Assembly: GCA_949130495.1 (NCBI GenBank)
Contig: OX422208.1
Location: forward strand, 643,458,023-643,522,022
Direction of reading: 5' to 3'
Length of the DNA: 64,000 bases
Source: Sambucus nigra
Lineage: Eukaryota; Streptophyta; Magnoliopsida; Dipsacales; Adoxaceae
In this document: positions 22,697 through 33,879 of the stretch, piece by piece
How positions within the stretch are numbered: position 1 is the first letter of the stretch
Layout of the letters: each line of letters opens with the position of its first letter
Notes under the pieces: generated by a model
Told to the model about the DNA's origin: nothing
Databases searched by the model: none
Seen by the model: the letters and a program-made list of their open reading frames with translations, nothing else
Program-made: the position numbers and the translations under genes

Positions 22697-22709
22697 CATT
22701 GGGGGCTTC
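22697..22709 (+). other. Polypurine tract of element B
   Basis: CATTGGGGGCTTC stands directly before the TG of the 3' LTR. The G run and position fit the plus-strand primer of gypsy elements. Element A has the similar CGAGGGCTTT before its 3' LTR. Confidence 0.75.
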
Positions 22710-23302
22710 TGTTGATACCAAATTTAGTCTGCTGACATGGATCAATAAAGTGAAGACACGTGGCAGTCTACGTGGCAACAACAAACACTTCCGAGGAACT
22801 CACACGCTCCGAGAAACCATACTACAACGAGGAACACTGTTTCCCTGAGGAACTCATACGCTCCGAGGAACGAGAACTCTCCGAGGAACTCTTGAGCACC
22901 GAGAAGCTTAGGCGGTCCAAGCAACTCAGGCGGTCCGAGCTGTACCTCGAACAAAGCATTAATAGCGGGATAACCAACAGTTTGACTGTTCATTAAATGC
23001 TTATCATTCAGACACATACGCTTAAGGAGCATTGAATGTATCACCCTTTCGTATGTGCATCATTTAATGTATTACCCTTTCACATTACAACCTCATGGCT
23101 ATAAATACATTGTACAATACTCATTGTAAGGGGACCAAAATTTCTTGAGATAACTTGTAATCAAGAATTCCCATACAATCAGCAATAACATAACAGTGGA
23201 CGTATGCTATTCTTATAAGGCTGAACCACTTTAAAAAGTCTTTGTCTCATTTATTTATCTGTGATTGAATAATTAGATATGATCTAATTTTTTACATCAA
23301 CA
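22710..23302 (+). repeat. 3' LTR of element B
   Basis: Same length (593 bp) and ends as the 5' LTR, about 96% identical by eye. It is followed by acggg, the near-duplicate of acagg before the 5' LTR. Confidence 0.95.
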
Positions 23303-25238
23303 ACGGGTACAAAAATTAAGGAGCAAATTAACTAAACATCAACATTATGCAAGTGAAATAAAGGGCAATGTTATTAAATCTGTGGAAAGATACATTCGAA
23401 GGATAATTATTCCGGGTTACAAGGAAATAAAACATTACTAAGAAAAAAAAATGAAAAATGAAAAATAATCCCAAGGTATTTACCCCTTCTCCTTATCTTG
23501 GGAAACACAATCTGTCGGTCGAGCAACCACCACTGAAGTCTTAGTTACCATGGAAGACTCGCGAGTACCCTCCTCATCCTCTATTTCCTCATTGATAATG
23601 GGAGGAGTGCCAGGATTATATTGCTGAAAAAGTTCTGAATCAACAGTAGTGATAACCTACTTAAGGGCAGTATCCCAACTTTCTTTGAAGGAGGTCTACT
23701 TCAGGTAGTCAATCTGCAAAACTGTAATAACGAAAGCCTTATCCCAGACACGGGTATACACATCCTCCTTCTTCTTATTCACAGTAGCCTCCAAGCTTTG
23801 GTACCTACCTCCACCTCAGTACTGGACTTAGTAACATCTGCAGGAGCCTTCTCAACATCCTTTTTCGCCTTCTCAGTAGTATCTAGTAAGCCTTGCCACT
23901 TCTCTTGATCCTTCACATGGGCTTTCTTGGTGGCATCCAAGGATTCCCTCAGGTTTTTAAAGGCAACTTCAACGTTTAACTGATGACTCTCTAAGTTGGT
24001 CATCCCTCATCAAAATCTTATCATAATATACTAAGAACTGTAAATTTCAGAGGAGCAAAATTAATCAGTAAAGTATAAAGGTGAAAATGTTGACCAACTA
24101 TACAAAATCATAATTTAGGAAATTTACCAAAGACAAATTATGATTGTACCTCTCTAGTAATCTTTCCTAAATAAAGGGGCAACCATCGACCTGTCGGCAG
24201 AAAGAGCTCTAGAACCAATCAAACCCCTGGCCAAATTAGGGTTCACTGTCACAGAAGTAACGTCAGTCGAGGCCCGGTCGGCCAAGGTTTTCTTCACCAA
24301 TTCCTACTGGTTAACATGACCTTTTCTTAATCTCTTTTACTGAGGCTCTATGTTATTCACATCCTCAGTCATCATCATCAGTGGGTGCTTGGAACCATTT
24401 TCACTAACGTCTTTCTTCTTCTCGACAGGAGGGGGAGACATAGCTTCAGCGAGTAGGTTTGGAATCTTCCTCTTAACCACCCTGTCAGGAGAAGAAATGA
24501 TGGATGGAATATTATCTAAGTTTATGGACTCAAAAGAGGAGGAGGTTCCTACAAAAGCAGCATTTTCCTCTTCTTGAAAGGTGGATTCAGAGGAAGCAAC
24601 AGATGAAGATGAGGTCAGCTCATCTAAATTTGTGGGGGCTATTAAAATGTCTTCTGTAGGCTGAGATATAAATGAGATGACAAAACTCTTGTATTTGAAC
24701 AAAAAAGAAGCCGAACGGGGATAGACCTCTCCTATCCTTTGTTGGATAAACCAGATATACTTCAAATCAATGAAATTAACTTTAGAATCAAGTGGGCAGT
24801 AATTCTTCCTTCTTTCTACAAAAAATAAACACGAAATTAAGGATCAGCAAACAAATAGAAAAAAGAAAATGCAAAGAAAATATATGAAATAATTGGGCTG
24901 CTTACCTACACCTCTCCCTTAGCCATGTGTATTTTGCACCCTTAGGAAGAGGAGCATACTGCCAGTTTTTTAACTACAATTTTGTACTACTAATAATCCT
25001 TATTGTAGTCAAGTAAATTCACCACCAGAGCTTTGTTGGAATATCTGGTCTTCAAGTAATAAATGTTGTCATTAGTGGTCCCCCAACTATAGTAATACAC
25101 ATATTTAGTTATTTCTATGTGGGTCCCATGTATCTTATTAAGGCGGTTAACTCCATTAACCAGATAAAATTCAATAACTAATTATTTGACGGGAAAGTAA
25201 TGTCACATTCAGCTATAAAAATTATTAGCAACTAGTGG
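23303..25238 (-). pseudogene. Element A antisense aORF1, exons 1 (part) to 3
   Basis: Reading leftward from the D insertion at 25238: FIAEC opens the rest of the Transposase_28-like exon 1, with LVVNLL and decayed GPRCPP-region remnants. An intron at 24905-24816 (GTAAGC..GTAG) precedes exon 2 (YCPLDSKVNF, IWFIQQRIGEVY, FLFKYKSFVISF, Ser/Glu-rich linker). A second intron at 24149-24038 (GTACAA..ACAG) precedes exon 3, a coiled coil (LNVEVAFKNLRESL). The end, SQDKEKG-stop at about 23487, aligns with GDKEKV-stop of B. The first exon starts right of D at 31170. Multiple stops and shifts. 23303-23486 is the spacer to aORF2, split by element B. Confidence 0.75.
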
Positions 25239-26235
25239 TGAGGAAGAATTGCGCTTGCGTTCAAATAATGGAGTTATTTAATTAAACACAGTTTTTACCA
25301 CTCAAGTCCTAAACATGCATCTATATGTGATTAAATACGATGATGAAACATGCAAGAACACATATATGAGAAAAAATCCCCCAAAGGGGCAAAACCTTTT
25401 ATTCTCACAATAATTTGGTAAGAGCACGGCTTACACGGATTACAATGAAAATATATGACACAGAAATACACTCGGGTGTCGGTTCTGTTGTCGGCGGCTA
25501 GAAAAATCCCTTTCCAGTAGGGCAGCAGTGAAGAAAACAGCGGCTTCCTCACAAGTTACTCCAGATGAGTAAATGATCCTCTTGAAGGTTTAAAGATTCA
25601 CACACATATATGGGAATGGTTTTGTGATTCAAAAAAGGTTTAGAAAACCTTAAAAAGTGAAGTCTTATTCTGGGTTGTTTTCGCACAATTTTGAGATTGC
25701 AGAAAGACTTGAAAAACGTGTAGAAGGAGATCAGATATTTATACAAAAATCGAGGCGGTGGCTCGTTCGAACGAGATAGCCATGTCGCTCGAACGAAGGA
25801 CATAAGTCGTTCGAACGATATCGCACGATATGCCTATCTCGCGCGAACGACTTCCAAAGTCATTTGAGCGATCTCGTCGATCGAGGCAATTCGCTTCTAC
25901 ACTTAAAAAAATTCTGCTTTTGATAAAAAATAAAACCAGACTTCAAAAATAATTTTCAAAAACATTTCCCAAATATTTATGCAAATATTTTAAAGCTCCA
26001 ATAAAACATATTATTGATAGAGCGTAGTGGAGTAGTGGGAATGAGCTGAGCAGCACGTTGCATGTAGCATGATGCACGTGATGAAAGTGGATGCATTGAA
26101 TTCGGATAAAGTCCGTCGAGGATGATCGTGTTGACGTGCTGAATGTAGCGGTATCAGACATATGAACTGTGATCTAGGAGAAAATTGAAACATCCTAGAA
26201 TCTACCCCGGACATTTATAAAATTATGTCCTTACA
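25239..26235 (-). repeat. 3' LTR of element D
   Basis: In element orientation the LTR begins TGTAAGGACA (at 26235) and ends TTCTTCCTCA (at 25239). It contains a cluster of palindromes around TCGTTCGAACGA (25762-25860). Confidence 0.93.
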
Positions 26236-26248
26236 AATCTCCCCCTAT
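26236..26248 (-). other. Polypurine tract of element D
   Basis: On the minus strand ATAGGGGGAGATT lies immediately before the TGTAAGG of the 3' LTR. Its composition and position fit the plus-strand primer of retrotransposons. Confidence 0.8.
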
Positions 26249-27763
26249 GTCTATGCCGGTACATACATAAAAAATTCGAATTATGCAATCAAATGAGATA
26301 CAAGATAATATCCCCATTAAACCCTCAAAACTGAGAATACTAAATGACATGTCTTCCAAAACTTCAGCTCTCCGGTACCTTCCAAAGCTTTTCTCATTAG
26401 GGTGTGTAATCAAATAATGAGCAATGATGTACCTACACACATGAGATAAAGAAAATACACGTGATAAGCAACAGATTGAAATATAATGATATGCAAAAAT
26501 TGATGATCAATTAAGCTTAAGCAAATCATTCATGCAGCCAAACAACCAAAACCAATTCTCCCCCATAATTCTTCTCCCCCTTTTTATGATGTCCCCAAAT
26601 AGACAAATATGAGGAGCAGAAATGAAGGCACATGGAGAATAACACACGGGAATAAACTACTATTTTTGTATTTTTCAAAATTCTTCATACAATAGTATAC
26701 AATAAAGAATCACACCATGAAAGATCACAAAAACAACCATGTCAATGATAGCGAAAATGAAGGGGTGTGATCAAATTCGATAAGAAAATCAATGCATACA
26801 AACATGACATATGTGCACGATGAATATCGGATACTCCTAACAAATGAACTCAAAGTCTTCCTTTGGTGTAAACAAAATGTGGTAATATGAGATATTGACT
26901 CAATCAAATCAACAAATCAAAGCTCAAAGTGATTTCCACACCAATAACGTCCAAAACTGTTTCATGCTTTTTCAGGACTTTCAAGGAAGTGCAAACCCGT
27001 TTATATTCTCCAACCAAACTCCCTCAGATTTTAATTTTGAATAGAGGCTTTCTAAATTCTCAAACTTTGGAGAATTGATGGTGAAATCTAATGGCCCATA
27101 TTTGGCATGTATTGCTTTTTATTGCCTTTACATTTTTTCAGGGCTCTTTTAACCTCTTTGGACCTCGGATAATAAAATTCCTCCATTTTAGGTCCTTTTG
27201 AACGGTGGCTTTTGCGCAAAGAATAGATAAAACCTTTCGCAGCCCCTCCCCGTTCTTAAATGAACATTCAGTCTCACAAAAAATGGTTTTTACATGCATT
27301 CCAATCTTGTCAAGTTTTATCGCATATTGTTAGTTGTATAAACATAATTGAGATGGAAACACTCAAGCCAACATGTGATAGACAAGTAAAATAATCAAAT
27401 AAAGCCGTGCATGTGTGCAATAAAGGAGATAGGAGTCAAACATATAGACAAGATATCACGAATCACATCTCAAAGACTCCAAGCAATGTAAAGCACACGG
27501 ATGAAATCATGTAGCATCTCAAATCTCTATCAAACAGTCACATGAAAAGATGGAATGGAATTGTGACTTGGCTATCTTAAATGTTCATCCATAAAAGGTG
27601 CATAAAAAGTACAAAAATCTTTTTGTGCTTTTCTGAAATTTTTATAAAAACAAAAATCTTTTTGGATTTTTCAAAAAAAATAATACAAATTAATGGTACA
27701 TGCTAGCAATAGGCAAAAGAGACATCATGAAAACCACCCTATGCTAGCAAACATGTCAAGACC
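26249..27763 (-). other. Element D: internal region without coding content
   Basis: Where a copia element would carry pol, this 1.5-kb AT-rich stretch has only short frames broken by stops and no pol motif. It holds poly-pyrimidine patches such as CTCCCCCTTTTTATGATG near 26574. It may keep packaging or transcription signals, which cannot be seen from sequence. Confidence 0.65.
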
Positions 27764-29950
27764 TCAACCGCGAAGAGCAGTGGAGTTTTTCAAAGACGGT
27801 GACATCTTTTGAACCAACTCCATAAGATCATGTGTGGTTTTGATTAAAAACTTCACTAGCTCGCGAATGTGTGAAAACTCTCTATCATTATGTGTAAGCA
27901 AGGTATCATGAGTGGGTGCAAGTGCATGAATATGTGAAGTGGAATGATGTGACACAAAACCCAACTTAGAACAAAACTCCCTAAGATGTCCTCGTTTCTT
28001 GCAGTGGGAGCAAACATAAACCGGTCTAGGAACTAATTTATCATAAATCATGGGATCAACTATCCTTGACGGGAACCCATGAGAATCACTCACCAAAGTG
28101 GAGATAGGCTCGAGCGCATTAGAAGTAGTGAATGCACTGTCATGACCTTTTCCAACATTCTCACCAATATTCAAACCAGGATAGGGAACCATCTTATCAA
28201 CCTTCTCAGATGCGTTCTCTAATGAGACTTGAACCTCCCATGCTTGTATGAGATCATCCTCAAGATGGGATACACATGTCGTCAGACTAGACACCGTGTT
28301 GGTCAAGTCATATTTTTCCCTTTTTAGCTCAACATTCTCTTCCTTCAACTCACAAATCCGAAGACCAAGAATTCGATTTGACCTTTTTGTTTCCATGGTC
28401 TTGATAAATAACTTTCTAAAATCTTTTTGGATCACACTTTCATCACCCTTCTCATCCTCACTATCGCTTAGGGTAGCGGGCATGGCAACTTTCTTGCCAT
28501 CTCTCCTAAGTCTAGTGGGACATTCAAATTTCTTGTGCCCTGTCCCATAACACTCAAAGCATCTTATTTTCTCAAGGTTTTCCTTTCTCTCTTTTTCTTT
28601 CTCACAAAGACTTTCGCTCTCTCCAAACAATCTTAACTTTTTCTCTAAAGCAATGATTCTAAGAACTAACGCTTTGTTACGTTTTTGGTCTCAAACGACT
28701 TAGAATATAACTCAGCGTAGGCGCATTGAATATCACTCTCGCTTTCACTTGTGTCATCCTCCCCCTCACTCACATCGCTCTCACTGTCGAGGTGTCCCTG
28801 TGAAGCAACATCCTCATCGTCGTGAGGAGAACTAGAAATGCTCACATGACTAGCCATGAATGCGGTGAAGTTACACTCATGCGGTGACTCGACTCCAGAA
28901 TCCACCGACTCGACCTCACTGTTGTCACTAAGGGTAGCATTAAGGATAACTTTGCCCTTTTCTCTGTTCAGCCTAGTAGCACACTCAAAAGCTCTATGAC
29001 CCCTACCGTCGCACTCAAAGCATCTCTCACTTTCTTTCTTAGGAGGATCTTTAAAATCTTTTTCATTTTTCTTTTCAAACTTATTTTTCTCAAAATTCTT
29101 TTTATTTTTAAAATTACCATTTTTCTTGAATTTGAGAATTCTCTTGATTTTTTTTGCAAAAAGAGCCAAACCATCTAAGTCAAAATCACACTCAGAATCA
29201 GACGAATCTGTCTCTCTTTTTCTAGTTGACTCTCCCCTCTTTCTAGCCGACCCCTCACTCTTTCTCTCTTGGGCATTAAGTGAAATTCCCTTATTTTTAG
29301 ACCTAGCAGTTTTAGGGAACATATCAATTTCATATGTTTACAAATCTCCTACAAGTTCTTCCAATTTTAGCGTATTTAAATTACCCATATAATTTAGCAC
29401 AGTGACTTTAGGGATAAAACGCTTAGGCAGAGAACGAAGAATATTTTTAAACAACTCTAGCATTTGGAATATGTTCACCAAGATTAAAGCTAGTATTAAT
29501 AATGTCAGAGAGCCTAGCATAAAAATCATCAAAACATTCAGTCTCATGCATGGTGATGGTTTCAAATTGAGTTGTCAAATTTTGCAATTTAGACTCTTTC
29601 ACAACATTAGTTCCTTCATGGGTGAGTTGTAAAATATCCCATGCCTCTTTTGACGTGGTGCACGTCATTATGCATTTGAACTCATCAGGTGTGACAGACC
29701 CAGAAATAGCACTTAGACCCTTAAAATTGAATGATGACCATTTAAATTTTTCTTTAGTCCAAGAAGTGACAGGTTTTAAATTGATCACATTTTCAACAGT
29801 GACGGAGGGAGGAGTCCACCCTCTTTCTACCAAAATCCAGACACGTTCATCAATATCTTTTAATGCAGATCTCATGCGAGCTTTCCAATATGCATAGTTT
29901 ATCCCATAAAAAACGAGCATTTTATTATATAACTTCTCCATTATGAACAC
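27764..29950 (-). pseudogene. gag: Element D gag with three zinc knuckles
   Basis: Starting at 29950 (MFIMEKLYNKMLVF), the N-terminal part has INYAYWKARMRSAL and CTTSKEAWDILQLTHEG, typical of copia-type gag. After a frameshift near 29450 and a stop near 29335 comes 28666-29322: a Lys-rich tract, then knuckle 1 CFECDGRGHRAFEC. A stop near 28664 is followed by 27764-28630 with knuckle 2 CFECYGTGHKKFEC, a coiled coil and knuckle 3 CSHCKKRGHLREFC. All three fit Cys-x2-Cys-x4-His-x4-Cys. Knuckles 1 and 2 share flanking sequence (TRL...ATLSDS), so this module seems to have been duplicated. Gag would bind and package RNA. Confidence 0.87.
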
Positions 29951-30034
29951 ACTCGTTTTTCAAAAGTTAATTTTTCAAAAAATTGATATCTTAGAAAAAT
30001 TTGGCGAAAAATTACACGGTAAATTTGTGTAACT

Positions 30035-30047
30035 GGCTCTGATACTA
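30035..30047 (-). other. Primer binding site of element D
   Basis: On the minus strand TAGTATCAGAGCC differs at one base from the initiator-Met tRNA site (TGGTATCAGAGCC). It lies 3 bases from the 5' LTR, supporting the copia affinity. Confidence 0.8.
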
Positions 30048-30050
30048 ATT

Positions 30051-31046
30051 TGAGGAAGAAGTACGCTTGCGTTCAAATAATGAAGTTATTTAATTAAACA
30101 CATTTTTTACCACTCAAGTCCTAAACATGCATCTATATGTGATTAAATATGATGATGAAACATGCAAGAACACATATATGAGGAAAAATCCCCCAAAGGG
30201 GAAAAACCTTTTATTTTCACAATAATTTTGTAAGAGTACAGCTTACATGGATTACAATGAAAATATATGACACAGAAATACCCTCGGGTGTCGGTTCTGT
30301 TGTCGGCGGCTAGAACAATCCCTTTCCAGTAGGGCAACAGTGAAGAAGAGAGCGGCTTCCTCACAAGTTACTCCAGATGAGTAAATGATCCTCTTGATGG
30401 TTTAAAGATTCACACACATATATGGGAATGTTTTTGTGAATCAAAAAAGGTTTAGAAAACCTTAAAAGTGAAGTCTTATTCTGGGCTGTTTTCGCAGAAT
30501 TTTGAGATTGCAGAAAGACTTGAAAAAAAGTGTAGAAAGAGATCAGATATTTATACAAAAATCGAGGGGGTGGCTCGTTCGAACGAGATAGCCATGTCGC
30601 TCGAACGAAGGACATAAGTCGTTCGTACGATATCGCGCGATATGCCTATCTCGCGCGAACGACTTCCAAAGTCGTTTGAGCGATCTCATCGATCGAGGCA
30701 ATTCGCTTCTACACTTAGAAAAATTCTGCTTTTGATAAAAAATAAAACCAGACTTCAAAAATAATTTTCAAAAACATTTCCCATATATTTATGCAAATAT
30801 TTAAAGCTCAAATAAAACATATTACTGATAGAGCGTAGTGGAGTAGTGGGAATGAGCTGAGCAGCACATTGCATGTAGCATGATGCACGTGATGAAAGTG
30901 GATGCATTGAATTCGGATAAAGGCCGTCGAGGATGATCGTGTTGACGTGCCGAATGTAGCGGTATCAGACATATGAACTGTAATCTAGGAGAAAACAGAA
31001 ATATCCTAGAATCTACCCCGGATATTTATAAAATTATGTCCTTACA
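30051..31046 (-). repeat. 5' LTR of element D
   Basis: Matches 25239-26235 along its length. In element orientation it begins TGTAAGGACA at 31046 and ends next to the PBS. The flanking AGTGG at 31047-31051 duplicates 25234-25238. Confidence 0.93.
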
Positions 31047-31051
31047 AGTGG

Positions 31052-31170
31052 CCTTCACTTAAAGCACATAAATCACAGGGACTAGAAACTAACTCCGTAG
31101 TTACCTAAGATGGGATTTTTCATATTTCCCTAAACTTTTCCAAAGAACCCCCATCTACGATATAAACCAT
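31052..31170 (-). pseudogene. Element A antisense aORF1, N-terminal piece
   Basis: The minus strand from the ATG at 31170 reads MVY-V, then SLEKFRE and, after stops, LSEGH. This aligns with MVYPVESLDKFRS and RLAEGH of the B protein. The next residues (FIAEC) are on the other side of element D at 25238, which shows that D split this gene. Confidence 0.75.
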
Positions 31171-31605
31171 TCTAATAGCTCAAAAAGAAAAAAGATAAGA
31201 AGAAAAAGGCTCTTATAGTAGTAAAACTGGGTTGAAATCCTTAAGCAGCAAAGTGAAAACACTACAATCGAAGGAAAAGTTCAAAATGCAAAGTGATATG
31301 AGATGAAAATTGAAGTAGGTCTTTTATATGTACAGTGACGACTCTTGAAATTCAGGATTTCATATGATTAAACATACCAACATTTAGGATATCGTTAGCG
31401 TCTTATATCGCCAAATTCTAAAAAGACGATCATACCCTCAGGCAGTTCGCTATCTTTCAGGTTATTTACAAAATTTTCATCGCCTTAATATGACTTAGTG
31501 AAAAATTACAAGTCCTTGAGGTCGGCAACCGACCAACACCTTTCTAGGGTACTGAGCAATGTTTGAGATAAATACTCCATTATTTTGTTAATCCTTCAAA
31601 TATGA
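31171..31605 (-). other. Element A: leader region of aORF1
   Basis: Non-coding stretch between the aORF1 start and the PPT of A, at the same place as 22222-22696 in B. No clear promoter motif is seen. Confidence 0.45.
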
Positions 31606-32181
31606 AGCATCGAGGGCTTTTGTTGTAACTTAAATTCATATAATGAGCTAGTAACACCTGTCCACATAACTATTTGGATTTTTACTACGGGTACACCCGG
31701 TTAGCCCCAGCAACCTCTAGTGGGTTGCCCAACCAACCACAACCAGGAATGTGAACCATCAGTTAAATTAAAAAACACATGGGGGGGGGGGGTACTCAAT
31801 AGCCACCATGCTCATGCACGTGAATGATGTCCTTCTATATATTATCGTGTAAAGGTATAAATGCCTGAATTTATAAGGCATTCCATCTCTGGAACTTCTT
31901 CTTATTATAAATATGCTACTACCCTCAGCTAAGGGGAGGGGAGTCAAAAACACAAACACAAAAATTTTGTGTAAAACCATATATATTGTAACCAAGAGAC
32001 CAAGACCTTAGATTATTGATGGCATTACCTTTTGGATGTAGGCTCCCTTCTTAAGCTGAAGCACGTTAAAATCTCTTGTGCCCTCTTCTACTTTCTTTAC
32101 TTCTTATATCTGTGATTATAAATTTGGTAACTAAAGCTAAGACTGGTCCTCAAATAAGTAACCCAAATTTAGACATCAACA
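31606..32181 (+). repeat. PPT and 3' LTR of element A
   Basis: AGCATCGAGGGCTTT (31606-31620) is the PPT. The LTR runs 31621-32181 (561 bp), beginning TGTTGTAACT and ending AGACATCAACA, with terminal inverted repeats TGTTG/CAACA as in B. It holds a run of Gs at about 31783-31792. The sequence after 32181 is unrelated host DNA. The first base after it starts ttcat, the presumed target duplication, whose partner is outside the window. Confidence 0.8.
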
Positions 32182-33879
32182 TTCATGAAAGGGACAATGA
32201 ACAATGCACTTTTATCAAAAGTTAATAGTTAATTGTTTCATGGTGAAAACTCCATATACATGATTCTAAGTATGTAAATTGGATATAAACCACACTTTGT
32301 TCAACATCTTGGTTTTCAACATTCTCATTGTCTCGACCATATTATATAATCCCATGTGTATAAAATTGATACTATATATGGGCTCTAATATAAAGATATA
32401 ATTATTTTGGTTCATAAGAGTTGAACATTGTCATCATTTTCAAGATTAGGGCAATAACAGTAATAACGATTTAAAAGTTCATGATCAACTCGTTCATTTC
32501 ATTCAACATTTCTCTCATGAAAGTTAATATGTTACTTAAATTTTCAAGAAAACAATTTGTTGCTCCCTAATTCGATTCCTCATCAACACCTTCATATATT
32601 TTGCAACTCGAGTTTAGATCTCCCATTAGTGAATTTTGATATTTAGGGTTTGAGAAGCCAACAAAAAGGATAAATGTTCATAGATTTTTTTTTTTATGAA
32701 ATGATTGGTTAGTTTTAGTAAAATGGTCAGTTGTATGTTGACTTTATTAATTTATTTTTATTTTTATATAATTGCAGGTATTAATAAACCTGGCAATGGA
32801 TCGTGTCGAGTCTCGTTCGTGTCGATTTTTATCGTGTTTGGGTCTTATCGGGTTCGTGTCTAAACGAGTGACTTTTTTAACATGTGAAAAAACCATATCC
32901 AAACCCAACCGTTATCTTAATGTGTCGTGTCGTGTTTAACCGTTGTTACCCATTAAGATAATGAATTATTTTGAATCGTCTACAAGTTGACGTATTTGCT
33001 CATTTTTAAACAAAATTAGACCCATTAATTCATTGACATTACTAACTCTCCCGTTTAGTAAAATTTGTTATAATTAAAGTAACATTGACCTACATAAACT
33101 CTTTATAAGTATCAACATTAATAGATCTTATTTACTTAAATTAATGACTTTAACGGGTGTTATCGGGTATTAACGGGGGAAGGAGATCAATCCTAACCCG
33201 ACCCTTGAACTATCCCGTCTTATCGGATTGACACTGATATGCCCGAAATCATTAAGGGTCCACCCGTTAACTTATTACTTCATGTCGATTCGTGTCGTAT
33301 CTCATTTTAACAGATGTAGATATTAATACATGGTGTATTAGGGGTGGGTTGCTTCTTAAAAACTATAATTAAAACATTGATTGTATTGAGTCGAAATGTT
33401 ATTGCGGATAAAATTACTCAATAATAAAATAATATTAAGGATTTTTTTTCAGGGTGTAGGACCCTTAATTGAAATAGAGAATTTTACCACTTCAAATTAA
33501 AAAAAAAAAAAAAAAAAAAAACCCTACCTGTTGGCTGTTAAGTCTTGGAGAGAGAGAGGTCTCCTTGTCCAAACTTCTCTCTCTTCCGTATTACTATATA
33601 TATTTGGTAGAAAACAAAATCCGACCAAGAAAAACTATTGAGTGTATTTTCAATCGTAGTGGCTGGAAAGTGGAACCTGAGAACCACTAACCCCACACTT
33701 TTTTTGCAACTATGCATTGCATACATGTCTTCTATTAGACTAGAAAAAAAGTGTATACACAGCTTTACGTAGTATACTTTGCTCTTTGCTTCTTTATAAA
33801 GAAAAAAAAAGAATACTTTTTTATCTTCTTCATTTCCCATCAGAACTGCTTGTTTTTAGTTTTAGAAGTACCCCTGAAA
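32182..33879 (+). other. Intergenic DNA and presumed promoter of the reticulon-like gene
   Basis: AT-rich DNA without a coding frame. It includes the repeat at 32779-33328, an A run at about 33500-33521, and a TATAAA at 33795-33800 located about 80 bp upstream of the RTNLB start codon, a plausible core promoter (low certainty). Confidence 0.45.
32779..33328. mobile_element. Possible hAT-like MITE rich in CGTGTCG motifs
   Basis: A 534-bp segment (32787-33320) with many GTGTCG/CGACAC-type words is flanked by TATTAATA on both sides (32779-32786 and 33321-33328). The 8-bp duplication suggests a hAT-like insertion, but the flanking word is AT-rich and clear terminal inverted repeats are not visible. 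A shorter piece of the same flavour lies at about 35870-36060. Confidence 0.45.

Larger units (their letters stand above)
11185..23302 (+). mobile_element. Element B: near-complete Tat-type Ty3/gypsy retrotransposon (12.1 kb)
   Basis: It has two 593-bp LTRs, a PBS, gag, protease, RT, two RNase H domains, integrase (the gypsy order), a tandem-repeat region, two minus-strand genes, a PPT and a 3' LTR. Flanks are acagg (11180-11184) and acggg (23303-23307), a 5-bp duplication with one mismatch. The LTRs differ at about 25 of 593 positions by my count (about 96% identical), so it is younger than A but not recent. Extra antisense ORFs downstream of pol and a second RNase H are known marks of the Tat lineage. 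Stops and frameshifts in gag-pol make it non-autonomous now, but this is the best-preserved of the three gypsy copies. Confidence 0.95.
25239..31046 (-). mobile_element. Element D: gag-only LTR retrotransposon (5.8 kb)
   Basis: Two LTRs of 997 and 996 bp (25239-26235, 30051-31046) flank 3.8 kb, with a perfect 5-bp duplication AGTGG (25234-25238 and 31047-31051). On the minus strand the order is 5' LTR (right), PBS, gag with three zinc knuckles, 1.5 kb without any recognisable gene, PPT and 3' LTR (left). No protease, integrase, RT or RNase H remains in any frame, so it must depend on another element's enzymes: a non-autonomous, gag-bearing type (TR-GAG-like). The gag N-terminus and PBS indicate copia affinity. 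The LTRs are about 95% identical over the first 330 bp. It is inserted in the aORF1 of A. Confidence 0.9.
9045..32181 (+). mobile_element. Element A: old Tat-type Ty3/gypsy retrotransposon, 3' part, with three nested elements
   Basis: Pieces of one gypsy element continue across three insertions. They are integrase C-terminus (9045-9550), antisense aORF2 (10143-11128), antisense aORF1 (23487-25238 continuing at 31052-31170), PPT and 3' LTR (31621-32181). Copia S interrupts it on the left, gypsy B at 11185-23302, and gag-only D at 25239-31046. The protein pieces line up in order with the uninterrupted copies B and F, which proves the join. For example, the residues left of D (IFIAEC, minus strand) continue with LSEGH right of D, as in the RLAEGH-FIAEC stretch of B. 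Its 5' half lies beyond S, outside the window. Confidence 0.88.

Noticed and set aside
32779..33328. Confident call of a hAT element
   Set aside because: Only the AT-rich 8-bp flanking word supports it; terminal inverted repeats were not found, so it is kept as a weak call.
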